Positions 1-11,526 of a DNA stretch of 64,000 bases are shown here, in pieces (the stretch's first letter is position 1; every line of letters begins with the position of its first letter). The position numbers and the translations under genes were made by a program. Below the pieces are notes generated by a model. The model did no database searches. It was not told where the DNA came from and saw only the letters and a program-made list of their open reading frames with translations. The DNA is from Trichobilharzia szidati (Eukaryota > Platyhelminthes > Trematoda > Strigeidida > Schistosomatidae), in NCBI GenBank assembly GCA_944472155.2, contig OX235277.1, forward strand, positions 19,168,804-19,232,803. Reading direction: 5' to 3'.

Positions 1-159
1 TTTTCGTTCCCAGTGGTAACGTCTTCCATATCTCTGGCATTTGCATTGAGTAGATTATTCGATGAACCTGGATTCAAGAATTATTTTCTCTCCACCTACC
101 TATATTAGTTTTTAGAAATATGACTATATCCCACCCACCTTGATGTGTTTTTCGATCCT

Positions 160-379
160 TAACGCTGCCAGTGGAACATTAGGCTTCAAGTGAGGCACTT
201 GAAGTTTCGGCAGCAGTAGGATTTATTTTTGTGGTATGGGGTTACTAGCCTCATGTTCAACCTTCCCTCTTTACCAATCTTAATACTGGCTTAGCAAGGT
301 AAAGGAGTGTGTCGGTCGGGGATTGGAACCCGGATCACATGTGTGGTTGGCATGCATTCTACCACTGTGTCACCGACGT
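160..379 (-). repeat. tRNA-derived SINE, family A, near full length
   Basis: Read on the minus strand, 377-311 is a tRNA-like head. A 6-bp acceptor pair (GTCGGT with ACCGAC) encloses an A-box-like segment (TGACACAGTGGTAGA) and a B-box-like segment (GGGTTCCAATCC), the two internal RNA polymerase III promoter parts. The body runs down to about 165 and ends in 'GAAGCCTAATGTTCCACTG'. The same body recurs at 4400-4541 and 42290-42520. This tail resembles the 3' end of the RTE element at 58.3-59.8 kb, so family A probably depends on that LINE for movement. It is not a functional tRNA gene, because the cloverleaf is imperfect and continues into a repeat body. Confidence 0.7.
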
Positions 380-1684
380 ACGCGAGTTCCCTTAACGATG
401 CGAAAACATACTTACTTGATTAAAGCAATAAGAGATAGAGAAGTGTTCATGCATTATACCGAATGGAAATTTAGGCAGCCCAGTGATCGAAGCAGTCCCC
501 ACACCGGCACAAATAAGTCATTTATTGAGAGATATGTCAAAAAGAGTTCAAGACCCTCACCCTGCATTGTCGCAGGCGGGTAGAACAGTGAAATTTTTCA
601 ATCATATTTTCAACATACACGTTAAAATTTCAAGGTGATTTAGACAATACATATATATCACCACGAGATGGTAGATCTCTCCCTCCCCTGTGTAATAATC
701 TAAAGAGTTCATGAAGAACTAAACATAAAAGACAGATTTATTCACATAGCCTGTGAGTATTTAATTGTCTGGATGCGTGTTTTTAATTTGGATTGTTTCT
801 GGAAGCATGACTGTCCTAGCTTCATAGCAGCGCAATCTATTTCGCCTATCATGCGATTCTGTAGTTAACACGCGTTTACTGGTTTATCGCCAATATGAGT
901 ATCATGCAAATGCATTTCAAACTCATCCAATTTGATCGGAATTGACAAACATGCAAAATGTTTTCGGAATTTCACAATGCGTTTTACCTACACTTCTTGA
1001 TGGAATCCCCACTTACCTCCCTATTTTAATCCCTGTTAAGAAATCTAACCACATATTAATAACTCTGATGAATGCTTTGAATTTGTCTTGATTCGTGTTC
1101 CTTGGAATACTGTCAGTGTTGGAATGGGAGGCTTTGGGCTAATTTCGCATTTGGAACTCTTCACATTCTAATAAAGATTGTATTTTCATTGTTTCAACTT
1201 GCTGCAACCGCCGATAATTTTTCAAGACCTTTTCAATATTATTGCAATCTCTGATATCGATATTATAGTCACTAGAAGTGGTTATTTAAGAAATCTCATT
1301 AGTAAATGAAGGGGAAGCATTGTTATTAGTAGCAGCATTGGAGAATAAGTTTCTTCAGACTGTAGAAAGCTAGTATGAAATCCAAAATTAACAATGATTA
1401 GCATATCACTATGGGTGGTTAAGATTCCATATGACAACTGGATTAAATTTTGAAGATATGCACACTGACAATAAGATTATTCGTGAATTTGTCTTAATTT
1501 TTCGAAATATCCTATCCTACTTTCAACTACATTAAGTAAGTAAATCACGTTTAGAGAATTATAGTATATTATATATATATATATTTGTTTTTCTAACAAA
1601 GACTCGAGTTTATAGGTATCAACAATAGGAGAAATAATATGTACATGGAGTAAGTACGCCTACAATTATTTAATTACCCAAGGG
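380..1684. other. AT-rich stretch, nothing recognised
   Basis: No reading frame, RNA or element could be assigned. It holds an (AT)n run at about 1566-1585. A minus-strand AG-16nt-GTAAGT arrangement near 1.02 kb looks like a tiny exon but has no partner nearby. Confidence 0.5.
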
Positions 1685-3330
1685 CCCGGCTTACGATGAC
1701 ATTCGACGGTCTCCAAGGCGAGTGGACGATCCATCTGCATCTTCTTCTTTATATTTTTTGAGCAATTCATTCCTGATCCATTTGGTAGCATAGCTTTTTG
1801 CAGCTCATTCTTTCTGGCCATTTCATCTACAGTAGGTTGACAAAACTCTCGCGTGATGCGCTGGCTGAGTTTCTTGCCCGTGTCAAGGAGTTAACTGAAA
1901 TTTTCCAACTAAATTCAGAGTGGTTGAGGTCTGCTCTTTCATTCCGATTTTGGCTAAGACATCATCTCATGTGCTACCAATAATTGAATCGATACTTACT
2001 AGATAAATGAAGGAAGTGACGCCTTTCAGTTTTACTTTTTTGATAGTCATTTGTGCCAATTGTTGTTGATTGGTTAATCTCATCAACTTGGTCTTCTATT
2101 CGCTCACTATAAGTTCTGTCTTTGCCGCTTATATTACCGGTTTGTTGATTTTAGCCCGCAGTCTTGGAGTTTGTGGCATTAGACAAATAATCCAAGATGT
2201 CTAGATCTTTTAGAGTCTTCTTATGGGTTCAACTCATTTCCGTCTTCTCGCTCTTCACAATCTTCCACATAACCCAGTCCAATACAGTGAAAAATATCAT
2301 AGGTGATGGTAGGCAGCCTTGTCTTTCACTTAAAAGACCTAGCTAAATTTCCCGGTGTTGATCACTTGACATGTACCGCTGTCAAATAGCTATCGCATAA
2401 GTTTGCTAAAGATGGTCTATTTAAAATGATTCACAATGGAAAACCCAGCCAGGTGTCTTAAGTGTTGAAGTAGCCTAAAAATTACTTGACAGTCAACGTG
2501 TTCGAAGGCCTTTCCATAGTCGATGAAATTGAGGTAGTTATTTGACTGTCATTCTTTATTCTGTTAGATGATGATGCGTGGAGATTTTATTTGATCTACA
2601 GATGACTAGCTTTTCTTGAATCCAGCTTGTTCTGGACGGAGTTATGTATCAAACGTATTTTTATTCTCTCCAGGATAAAGCGATTTAGTATTTCATTTGG
2701 CGTGGACATGATCATGATTCCTCATCAGTTCTTACAAAGTCGTAGGTCACCCTTCTTTGATAGTTTGACAAGCTAACCTTTCTTCCAATCAGTAGGTACC
2801 TATTCTTTTTCTCATTCTTTTCGCAGTAGTGAAATGAGCATATTCGAGGCAATCTGTGTTTGAGAAGGAATTGCATCCAGTACCCATACCTCCATGGACA
2901 TTAGTATCTTGATTATATTCAGGAATTCGCCTTCGTTGAAAGATTGGTCTCCACTGGTAATTCTGTTTCTGTTGGCGGTATTTCTAAAGTGGATGCGGGT
3001 ATCGCTTGAAGTGAACAGCCCATTAAATGTTTCTCGATAGAGACCTGTTTACCTGGTATAATATTCTGAGGTCTGTTTTGCTTCAGTTGCATATGTGTCC
3101 CAGAACAGTCTTTTGTCTTTCTTAGCGCCATCCTTCACTTCATTATTCAGTGCGATATACACTGAACTCAACCTCCCTTTCTGTTTTCCATTTTTGAACT
3201 AGTTCATTTCTGTTTCATCAACCTCTTCGCATCTGTTAGTTTCCAGGTGTCCATAGTGAGGTATTCATTGTCTTGCCTCTTCTTCACTCCGAAAACGGCT
3301 CTACACAGGTTTGATCACCATGGAACTTAA
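1685..3330 (-). mobile_element. Degenerate RTE-clade non-LTR retrotransposon (RT and C-terminal part)
   Basis: Read on the minus strand, conceptual fragments follow the order of an RTE polyprotein. The linker after the endonuclease is at about 3.3-2.9 kb. The RT palm is at about 2.55-2.45 kb, where 'LNFIDYGKAFE' corresponds to motif A (F-x-D-x-x-K-A-F-D-S-V-D) of the copy at 58.3 kb. A 'LDWVMWKIVKSEK' segment follows at about 2.27 kb. A C-terminal 'RWPERM...NQE...WIVH' block lies at about 1.8-1.7 kb. Frameshifts and stops occur throughout, so it encodes nothing. Similarity is to the 58-kb family rather than the 50-kb family. The endonuclease is missing or beyond recognition. Confidence 0.75.
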
Positions 3331-3779
3331 GCTCACGCGACACACCTTTGTATAACTAGAAGCAATTAATTGTGCTTGAAACGTCATCAGTAAATATTAC
3401 TGTGTAACACTGTGAGATATTATCGAAACAAAATTTTACCCATAATGAAATTATACTCTACAACAGTTTTTTTTAAATTATTTTTATTCTTATATCACGC
3501 AACGTTTAAATACGGTATTTTTGTGTATTTTGACACGAACGTTTCAATGATAAACTTTTGCAGTCCACTGAATCCTAAGCTGACAACAATTTTATTATAA
3601 TTTCCCTAATTCATTTTGACAACTCGGGCATACTCGCCAATCTGGTAAAATAATGCAAATAGTATTTTATTGAGAGCTCAATGTAAATTATGACCAATGA
3701 AAGTTGGAGATGTGAAAAGGCCAAATGTCTTCGACTAAAGTCACGCATTCTATCCCACGTCTTAAGGTGAAATATAGGA
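3331..3779. other. Short AT-rich spacer, nothing recognised
   Basis: Lies between two retroelement remnants. The only frame of note (3412-3600) has random-looking, Phe/Leu/Ile-rich composition and no splice or promoter context. Confidence 0.4.
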
Positions 3780-4220
3780 AGCACTACTGAGGTCAGGTGT
3801 CAAGTGTAGTGTGAGTAGGGAAGATCAATAGATGAGCCTGTGAAGATGTATTGGTTAAGATGCCTGGAAAACGCATTGTGTATGCCAGGTCACCGTCTCC
3901 CTTGATAAACAATGTTAGCCTGTATATAACTAGGTTAGAAAAGAGGTAGGAGTAGTCAAACCATTCTATGATGTTTTTGGCAGCTGGTTCGAGCCACGTA
4001 AATTGTTAGATCCCTGGTTAAGTTTCAAAGGATCCTGAAGACAAATAATAGGAGACTGCTGTTGTCACAGCTCAAAATCACTTTGAATGGCTCAGATGCA
4101 TTCACTGTTTGTGATCTCCAATATTCATTTAACTCCCATGCTTTTTCATGCTGTTGACTTTTCTCACGCACATAGTTGAAACTCAGTCAGTCGATCTCTG
4201 AAACTATGAATGTGATCATT
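3780..4220 (+). mobile_element. 3' fragment of an RTE element related to the 50.6-54.1 kb copy
   Basis: The stretch around 3880-3900 ('CGCATTGTGTATGCCAGGTC' and following 'ACCGTCTCCC') matches the block at 53,655-53,690 that encodes '(W)LGHVL-MP-HRLPR' in the large element at 50.6-54.1 kb. Downstream, '...TGGCTCAGATGCATTCA' parallels 53,905-53,920. Only the C-terminal tail and 3' UTR remain, 5'-truncated as is usual for LINE copies. It is more diverged than the 50-kb copy and appears to be another subfamily. Confidence 0.65.
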
Positions 4221-4399
4221 CTTTTCAGTTTGTTGACTGAAATATGGGCTTTTTGTTGGACTGTATAGTCTCCAAGCAATGACATTCAAAATTCCAGGAA
4301 AGTGATTTCTTGAGACAAATTCGACCTGCAGGAACTAATAAAATGTGAAGTATTTACAGCTTTTAGAAATGATGAGTATTTTGTTTATTCCTGTATGTT

Positions 4400-4541
4400 C
4401 TCAGTGGAACATAGGGCTTCAAGCTGGAGCTTTTAAGTTTCCGTAGCAACGGTGTGTATTTTTACGGGATGTGGTTACTAGCCTCATGCCTAACCTTTCC
4501 TCTTTATCAGTCTTATAACCAACTTAAAGAGGTGAAGGAGT
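4400..4541 (-). repeat. SINE family A, body only (5'-truncated)
   Basis: Matches the body of the element at 160-379 ('GTGGTTACTAGCCTCATG', '...GGTGAAGGAGTG' on the plus strand) but lacks the tRNA-like head. The minus-strand 3' end reads 'TTGAAGCCCTATGTTCCA', sharing TGAAGCCCTATGTTCC with the 3' end of the RTE copy at 59.74-59.76 kb. Confidence 0.65.
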
Positions 4542-5240
4542 GCTTTCAGAAACGATGAGTGTGAGACTAAAAATATTTGCCAAATAATATAGATAGTCTT
4601 CGTCAATGATATTTGTGATGAACTAGTAAAATATCTTCATTATGACACATATTTATATTACATGAAATGGTAAAATACTGGTTCTTCATTGGATGACCTA
4701 TACATGTATTTGAAAATAATATTGATTAACTCGAGGTGAAATATTATATACATAGTATGACAGCTACTTCAAAAGTGTCCAAACAATTTTATATCACTGG
4801 TAGATGCAGAACACATTACTCAGGCTTCTCAGGGCATAAGGTGATATTCTGTTGGTTTTGAAGCGGGCTGACAGTGCATCAGTGGCTCATCTCATGACAT
4901 AATGTTGTGACTTTGAGCAATACGTATAGTGGGTGACAAGCAAGAGATTACATGTTGAAACTGAAAAGATTCTTGATTGTTCTTGCAGTGGTTGAAGACG
5001 GTGGACAGTTTGATTGCTCACTGTAACAGTTCTGGTGTGCAAAGTGATAGTATAGAGTGGAAATAGGAACAAAAGACTAATGAAACAATCCAGTGGTTTG
5101 TTCTCTCGGTGTTTTCTTTTAGGATTAATTGTATACTGAGAAACAAACCTTTACCGGCTGAACTGAATAGCCAATGACATTGGAGATAAAACGTCCTCAG
5201 CGTATTCTAAAATTTATTGAATGAGAATTTTAACTTGCCT
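4542..5240. other. Unassigned AT-rich stretch
   Basis: No credible gene, RNA or repeat was recognised. Confidence 0.4.
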
Positions 5241-5479
5241 AAGTGGAGATTCGCGATGAATCTGATTACCGCGTTGGCCATTTTCTGTATGAATTAGACA
5301 ACGCCAATGCAATAATGTCAAACAACAGGAACGTAGACATAAAAGTCATTAATCATTTAGGGGTGTGTAACAACTCATCTGTCAAACCCAACAACCCTGA
5401 ATACTGGTACTACTTGAGCGCTGAATCTATGCAGATATGGACGAGTGCATGTTCTTATGTGCACTATAAATTAGTGTGA
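5241..5479 (+). CDS. Possible terminal coding exon, unknown protein
   Basis: An open frame of about 78 codons follows a plausible splice acceptor (TTTTAACTTGCCTAAG just upstream) and ends in TGA at 5477-5479. An AATAAA signal follows 36 nt later. The conceptual peptide has protein-like, polar composition, including 'EIRDESDYRVGHFLYELDNA' and '...NNPEYWYYLSAES', unlike the Phe/Leu/Ile-rich noise frames of this window. There is no start codon at its beginning and an in-frame stop lies directly upstream, so it can only be a 3' exon. I recognise no family. Upstream exons were not found between 4.2 and 5.2 kb. Chance remains possible. Confidence 0.3.
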
Positions 5480-5514
5480 TCATGGGTGTATAATACAGGT
5501 GTGGAGTCCTCAAA

Positions 5515-5520
5515 AATAAA
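5515..5520 (+). terminator. Polyadenylation signal AATAAA after the 5.2-kb exon
   Basis: Canonical AATAAA 36 nt beyond the stop of the candidate exon. AATAAA is common in AT-rich DNA, so this supports the exon only weakly. Confidence 0.3.
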
Positions 5521-7519
5521 CTTATCCAACTTTTACTATTATGTGAGAAATGAACATATTGTACATTACTTTGTTTTAACCAAAATCTCTGTACTTTGAA
5601 CTTAACCTCGTGTTTTGAATGAAAATATAGTTCTGCCTACAACTCTCCGTCTTCTCCACCATCTCAACTGCCATCGGCCAATTCTAATTACCTATCTTCT
5701 ATTTCAAAATTTCGCAGGGACGCCGTAATTTCTCCCTACGTTACCTTGGTCGACCTCTGGCAATATCGACATTGGAGAATTAAGATTGGAGCAGTCTTCT
5801 TACAATACTTCTGGAGTCTGTTAAGTTAATTGTGGATTTTGGACCTTGTAATAACCCAAGTAACAAATTTTAATATATTCTTCCAGTAACTGTACGGATT
5901 TTGTATTTTTTATTTCTATTCGAATCCGGTATATTAAGCTAGCTAAGTCTAAGGTCCACCACACAGGGCGTACAAAAACAATTAGTCATAACTTCAGTTA
6001 GGCACAGCCCGTCTACGCAACAATTATTAAGGTGCCACTTACACAGATAAATGTTAACGGCAGCTCTATACAACAATATGTAGTCGCTAGTAGAGATAAC
6101 ATAAAGTAAATGCTCTTTAAAATGAGTATCAATCTGTCTCCATTCAAAAAGTATGAAGGAATATAATTGTTGTCATACTGAAGATGTCTTATTTCCACCT
6201 TTAAATAGGATTCTATAATCAACCCATATGTGAAAGTCAGCAAGCTGCATAACATTCTCTGAGGAACTGTTGAAACACTAATTAAAAACAAGAAACAACG
6301 GAAAGTAAACTGTCATTTCATTATTTCGAAAAAGTACTTTCCTCCTAATAGCTTTTGAACAGTTGAATATTATTCTATGCATTTTCTGTGGATTAATATA
6401 CTAATGAGTATGTATCAGTTGGTGTATGGTGTGTAGTTGGTAGTGTGGTGTCGAAGTTACCATTTGTGGGTTACATTGTAACAAATAGTATAAGGGTGAG
6501 AATCCTATCCTCAGGGTCTAAAATATTTAGAATGCAACCTGCACTTCATTTTGTCATAAATTAACCGATTGAGCGAATGAAACTGTGGCATTCGGAGTAG
6601 CGACAACTCATATGACTGCCTCATTGGTCACATCAAGCTATTCCAAAAGCTTCATATTCATAAAGCTAACACCAGAAAAACTGTACAAATTGTCTGTCTC
6701 CTGAAAAGCTTCTGAAGCAAAACCAGGAATATGATTGGGAATAGTCCAAAAAAATTCATATAGCGTGACTTGATGAATTCATCAGATTTCTGAAGAACTC
6801 TTTGGCTGAGTAATGTAATTACAGGGACATATATACGTATATATACTATTAGAAATACATCGGAAGTTGTGATACTGATAAATAAATAATCTACATTGAA
6901 TCGACCATGCGAAAAGACATCTGACAATATTGAATGACTTGACAGTGCCAATGTTACAGTTTTAGTCCAGAAAATGCTTTGTTATTGAACATTATGGTAA
7001 TTTGACTTCATATGTTTTCAACCGCCTCGCCAAATGCTCCAACATTCTAGTAGACTATTAACTTATCAGTCAGCTTATGTATTTGCTTCCACAAACGCAC
7101 TCATACTGATTTATGTACTGTATAGTGTCAAGGATTACCGACCAGTCTTTCCCAGTGCGACAAAGCACACGCTTGGTGACGTTAAAGAACACGAGATTTC
7201 CGCATTGCAAATCTCTCAAACACGACCTGAAAACATTCAAACCCGTCTTTTCGCATGATCGATTCACTTTAGATCATTTTCTTATCGATCGTATATCTAT
7301 CAATGTACTGCCAATGGTCAACACATCTCTGTATGTTAAGTGTTCAGTTGAAGAGTTCTACTGAAACTTGATGAAACCATCGAATCCTGCTTTATTAAAC
7401 TGTTTTACGTGTTTCATCTTTCTCTACTAAGCTCTTTACAACTTCTCATGTCTTAGTAATCTCTAAGAATATCTTCTGTATGCTTAATGAGTAGGGAAAT
7501 CGGGACTTTCTGATTTAAG
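5521..7519. other. Unassigned AT-rich stretch
   Basis: Frames at 6013-6291 (minus), 6658-6951 (minus) and 7034-7364 (plus) are hydrophobic or low-complexity in composition and lack splice or promoter context. I take them as chance. No repeat copy was recognised. Confidence 0.4.
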
Positions 7520-7700
7520 TAGGTAGTACAGCGATTGCGACTTTCGCCGACCATGCACATGGTCCGGGGTTCGATCCCCTGCCGACGAAGACCTGTTATG
7601 AATTGGTCAGCCTGTAAAATTTGAGCTACTGATATCAGATGCTGAAAATTCCATACTTGTAACAAAAATACTGTGTGGAATCAAGCTATAATCAAAAAAA
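7520..7700 (+). repeat. tRNA-derived SINE, family B
   Basis: Head at about 7528-7596 contains 'GTAGTACAGCGATTG' (A-box-like) and a perfect B box in 'GGGGTTCGATCCCC'. The body ends with 'GAAAATTCCATACTTGTA', 'GTGTGGAATCAAGCTATAAT' and a short A tail at 7694-7700. It is the same family as the minus-strand copy at 45421-45606, whose head folds fully. Here the 5' acceptor strand has diverged, so this copy is older. Confidence 0.75.
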
Positions 7701-9608
7701 TCCACTCTTACAATCTATTTATTCATGTTTCCTGTTCACTTAATATTTTCTTTTATTTCTTCACTTCTCTTTCCTCCACCCTACTCTTTATTGGTCTTGT
7801 GTGAAAACACTGTGGCATTTTTAAATGCTTTTTAGACTGAAATCGCGGTAAGTTATTTGCCGTACTGTTGCTGTTCGGTAATTTAATACGTGCCAGCGGT
7901 TGGCTTATTACATTTTGTGAGATACCAGGCATTCTGCTTATTTACAACCTTCCTCTTTTATTACCTTCAGATAAACAAATAGAAGTTTTATAGGAGTTTA
8001 GTCTCGCAAGTTCCAGTTTTAATATTTAACTGCATCGTTATTTAACACTGCTGTTGTGTGCAGAGACGAATGTCCGAAAAGAACTAATATAATCTGCTTT
8101 GTGATTTGTAAATAAACAACTAAGTATTCATAACCTCATTACTGTATCTTTCATTCTTCCATTTACTTCAGTTTTTGCGATCGTCTCTTTCGATTTCTAT
8201 TTGTATAAGAGTATAAATTGTTGCAGCATTCAAATACTGAAAATGTCAGTCTTTATAAAATGCACGACATGAAATTAAGTGGTTAGTATTATTATTCTTA
8301 CTTCACCTCTCGAGTAGCTTCTCAGACCGAGGCTGTTAAAGTCTAGGTATTGACTGCTGTAAAAGTCTTTTTAGTGAAGAATACTTACCATTATTCCGTC
8401 TCCTTTTCCTTTCATGCACATGTCAATAAATTGTACGTGGCTTTTGACTTCGTGCTCCACTGTATGCTTGGATTGTTGAAAATGTGTAATGTAAGAAGGG
8501 TCAACCATACAAAGAAACTTATTTATGCATTTATCCGGGGAGTCTTCTTAAAATGAGAATTTTAACATGTTGAGTTCGGAGAAAGAATTCATAGATGTGT
8601 TGAGGATATATCCAGCCACCTAAAGCGTCCTGCTGTATAAGACAACCCGTCCGTTTACACAGTCCACATTGGACAAATTTCATAATCTTGTAACCGCTAA
8701 ATGTGCTAACGAACCCATGCGTAGATGCAACAGCAAGCACATAGTAAGATGAGGTATCAATTTATGTGTATTTTTGAAAAAATGCCCACAAGTCTACGTC
8801 TTAGTGGTTAAGCTTCATTTATCTTCATAATATTTTAAAGTGATTAACAAACAAAGTAATTCACGACTATGAATTTCCGAAGCTGTGCATGTAAAATTGA
8901 AATCGTATCACCATCATTCCGTTGAAGATCATTTTATCTGAAAATGTGAATGCAGTGTGCAAATCAATTTTGAGAGTAGAAAATGAAAGTGGTTCTCTAT
9001 TTCCTCCCCCCCCCCCCACAAATGATCAAGATTTCGCAGATTTCCTTGCTTCCACTGTGCACACTGAAGTCAAAAATATATGGTTTTGCCTCAGAAGATC
9101 TATATCATGGAAGCTTTTATAGTTCGCCTTGATAATCCTGATTCCCGTTGTTCTCCTTAATATTATAATTAATATTCTACTGATTACCACATCTTCCTTT
9201 AGAACTTGGTACCACCTAACTTCATATTCAGCCTGCTATTTTACTCTCAGAATTCAGCTGACTCTTAGGTCATACATGTCCAAATTGTGTCGATCACTTT
9301 TGAATTTTATCACTTGGCTGTAAGACAAAGGAAGAGATGATAAAACACCAACCTGACCGTCACTGGCTAAAGTTGACAAAGCAGCCGAAGAATTCCTCTC
9401 ATATTCTGTATACATATTCTTATTATAACAATAAGATTACAAACACTTGTGCTTACCACAGGTATTACAGGAATCCTGCATTACTACAGAAGTCCTGATA
9501 CTAGTGCGAAAGATATATGTGAATTCGAAACCTGAACACCGGGTGTATTCAATATCTTTATCGAAGCCTGAAAAATATTCTGATGTACGATGGCTGAAGC
9601 ATCTTAAG
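7701..9608. other. Unassigned AT-rich stretch
   Basis: Contains a C12 homopolymer at 9006-9017. An isolated AG-12nt-GTAAGT pattern at 7836-7847 resembles a micro-exon, but its phase-1 frame has a stop and it has no partner. No gene was recognised. Confidence 0.4.
9006..9017. repeat. Poly(C) run, 12 bases
   Basis: Unbroken C12 in an otherwise AT-rich stretch, preceded by TTCCTCC. Confidence 0.9.
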
Positions 9609-9790
9609 TAGAATTCAAATTATTCCGGACCAAGTGGCTCAATGGTGAAAGAGCATGTCGTCGTAACCTGAAAGTCACAGATGGGATTCCCGGTGGGATC
9701 ATGAATGCACACTGCTAAAGGGTTCCAAACTGGAATGAAAACTGCGTCTAATGCTTCCTTCGTGACGAAATCTAACAATCAGAGCACATC
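9609..9790 (+). repeat. tRNA-derived SINE, family D (degenerate)
   Basis: Begins 'CCAAGTGGCTCAATGGTGAA', a clear A-box-like segment at tRNA position. 'AACCTGAAAGTCACAG' and a decayed B box ('ATGGGATTCCCGG') follow, then a non-tRNA body starting '...CATGAATGCACACTGC'. The head length is close to that of a tRNA. The body differs from families A and B. Confidence 0.55.
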
Positions 9791-11292
9791 CACCATATAC
9801 ATAAGCAAATGGGTTTAAGTTATTGAAAGTCTTCAGTAAAGGTTCAAGATTGATTAAGGGTAATTTTGCCATTGCTCTAAAAAACGGCAAAGTAATGTCA
9901 ATAGGTCTAAACTTAATACATTATCCGGTAGATGATTTCTGTTTTGGGGCAGTTTTAGTATACTTCCGAGAAGCAGGCACAATATGTTTTTCGAAAAGGA
10001 TATGTTGGAAATATTAGTAATAGGGTGACAGAATATCCTCAAATTTTGTGAAGATAATTGCTGGCACGCTGTCTGGATTTAGTCCTTGTGAAGTACTCAA
10101 GGATTGGTCGAATCCAAGAGCATCAGAGGGAAATTACGTTTTTCATCTCTAAAATCAGAAACCACGGCATATGCTGGACCACATGTAAGTAAATTTTAAA
10201 GAGTATCATCATCAAGTGAAAAGTGAGCATTAATCACTTGCTTTACACTAGTAATCTACCTATATAATTTCCTCCAATTCCGGATGATTTTTTATGTTAA
10301 GAATTTTCGGGTGTAGGTTATATTTAGTCTCTGTATTTCGGGTCTAATTCAAGTGTTCAGTCTTTTCATACCATGACTATGTTTCCTCTTAGAAAACCTT
10401 TCCTTTTCCCTTCAAATCTTTTTGATTTGGGGAGAAGAAAAACGTTCAAATACTATTGAGATATCATGTTATGTTTGTGATAGTAACATCAATAACACGT
10501 TCAGAGAATAATATCTGGTCTGTGTCCTTGCTTCCTTGTGTTGTCTTGAGATGAACATATATGTTGAACGTTCTTGGAGAATTGAGAGAAAACACCTATG
10601 TATAACTTGCTATATAACTTTGGGAACACCAGTGTAGTGTGACAATAAGAGGTTTACTAGTGGATCTCGTTTGATAGCTTCATATATCCTGTAATCATTA
10701 GTAAACACTACAACTATCATCTGATTCAGTTGGGTTGCAAACTTGGCAATACTTTTTTAATGACAACAAAGTGAAGCCTTAAGAATTAAAATCTCTAGTC
10801 ACTAGTGAAGAGCTGTTACGAGCAAAAGTAGTACATTGATCAGAAAAATGATTAGGTCTGTCAGACTATGATCGAGTGTGACATAAACGTTCCTAGTGTA
10901 AATGGTTTTGTAATTCGACAGGTTTTTCGGGAGATATTTAACAGCTATACAGTCTGTATTGTCGCATGAGAATTTCAAACATACACTACGAAAAGTAGAC
11001 TACTGAGAAGCGATAAAATCTGCAGAAACACCTTCCGAATTCTATTTAGAACTGCACCGATCTTGCCTATATAATTTCATGTTATTTAGACAGACTGGAT
11101 TACCTGCATGTACCTAATGAATAACCTTTTTATTTTTCATCTACACCGTTTCTGCATATATCGTTTTTCTCCGCTCTACGAATGGTTATCAAAGATGACT
11201 GAATTTCCTAATTTGTGTCTGTCTTTCAAAATAGTTGAAGTTCATGGTGAAGTTTATGAGGGATTCATTTACGATCAGGTTTCCTGTGATTT
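9791..11292. other. Unassigned AT-rich stretch
   Basis: At 10159-10184 a T-rich acceptor (TTTTTCATCTCTAAAATCAG) and a strong donor (GTAAGTAAAT) bracket 26 nt on the plus strand. With no neighbouring exon it stays an isolated splice-like pattern. Confidence 0.35.
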
Positions 11293-11526
11293 TCAAGCAA
11301 GTTGTTTGTCATCTAGGCGCTTGCACCTCATGCAATTTTTGTGATCATTTGAATGTGCCATTATGCCTATCATCCTTGCAATGCTTTGGGCAGGTGTATA
11401 CAATACAAACGGCTTACTGCCTGAAATACTGTTCTGCCTATTCTCAGGTGTAATTGTTACTTCCTGGTATTCTATCTTACTGGTTTGTTTCCTCAGTTCA
11501 CGAAATCTAAATAATGAGATATCCAC
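11293..11526 (-). CDS. Unclassified open frame, possible terminal exon
   Basis: A minus-strand frame of 77 codons ends in TGA at 11293-11295. Its composition is polar and protein-like ('KIEYQEVTITPENRQ', 'YTPAQSIARMIGIMAHSN') with a basic cysteine pair near the end (NCMRCKR). A splice acceptor (ATCTCATTATTTAG) lies just inside the 5' end, giving an in-frame exon that starts near the 'FRELRKQ' residues. I know no family match. It could equally be a fragment of an unrecognised transposon protein, since C-x-x-C and basic residues are common there. No downstream AATAAA was checked beyond 300 bases. Confidence 0.3.
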   Translation of the reverse strand: MDISLFRFRELRKQTSKIEYQEVTITPENRQNSISGSKPFVLYTPAQSIARMIGIMAHSNDHKNCMRCKRLDDKQLA

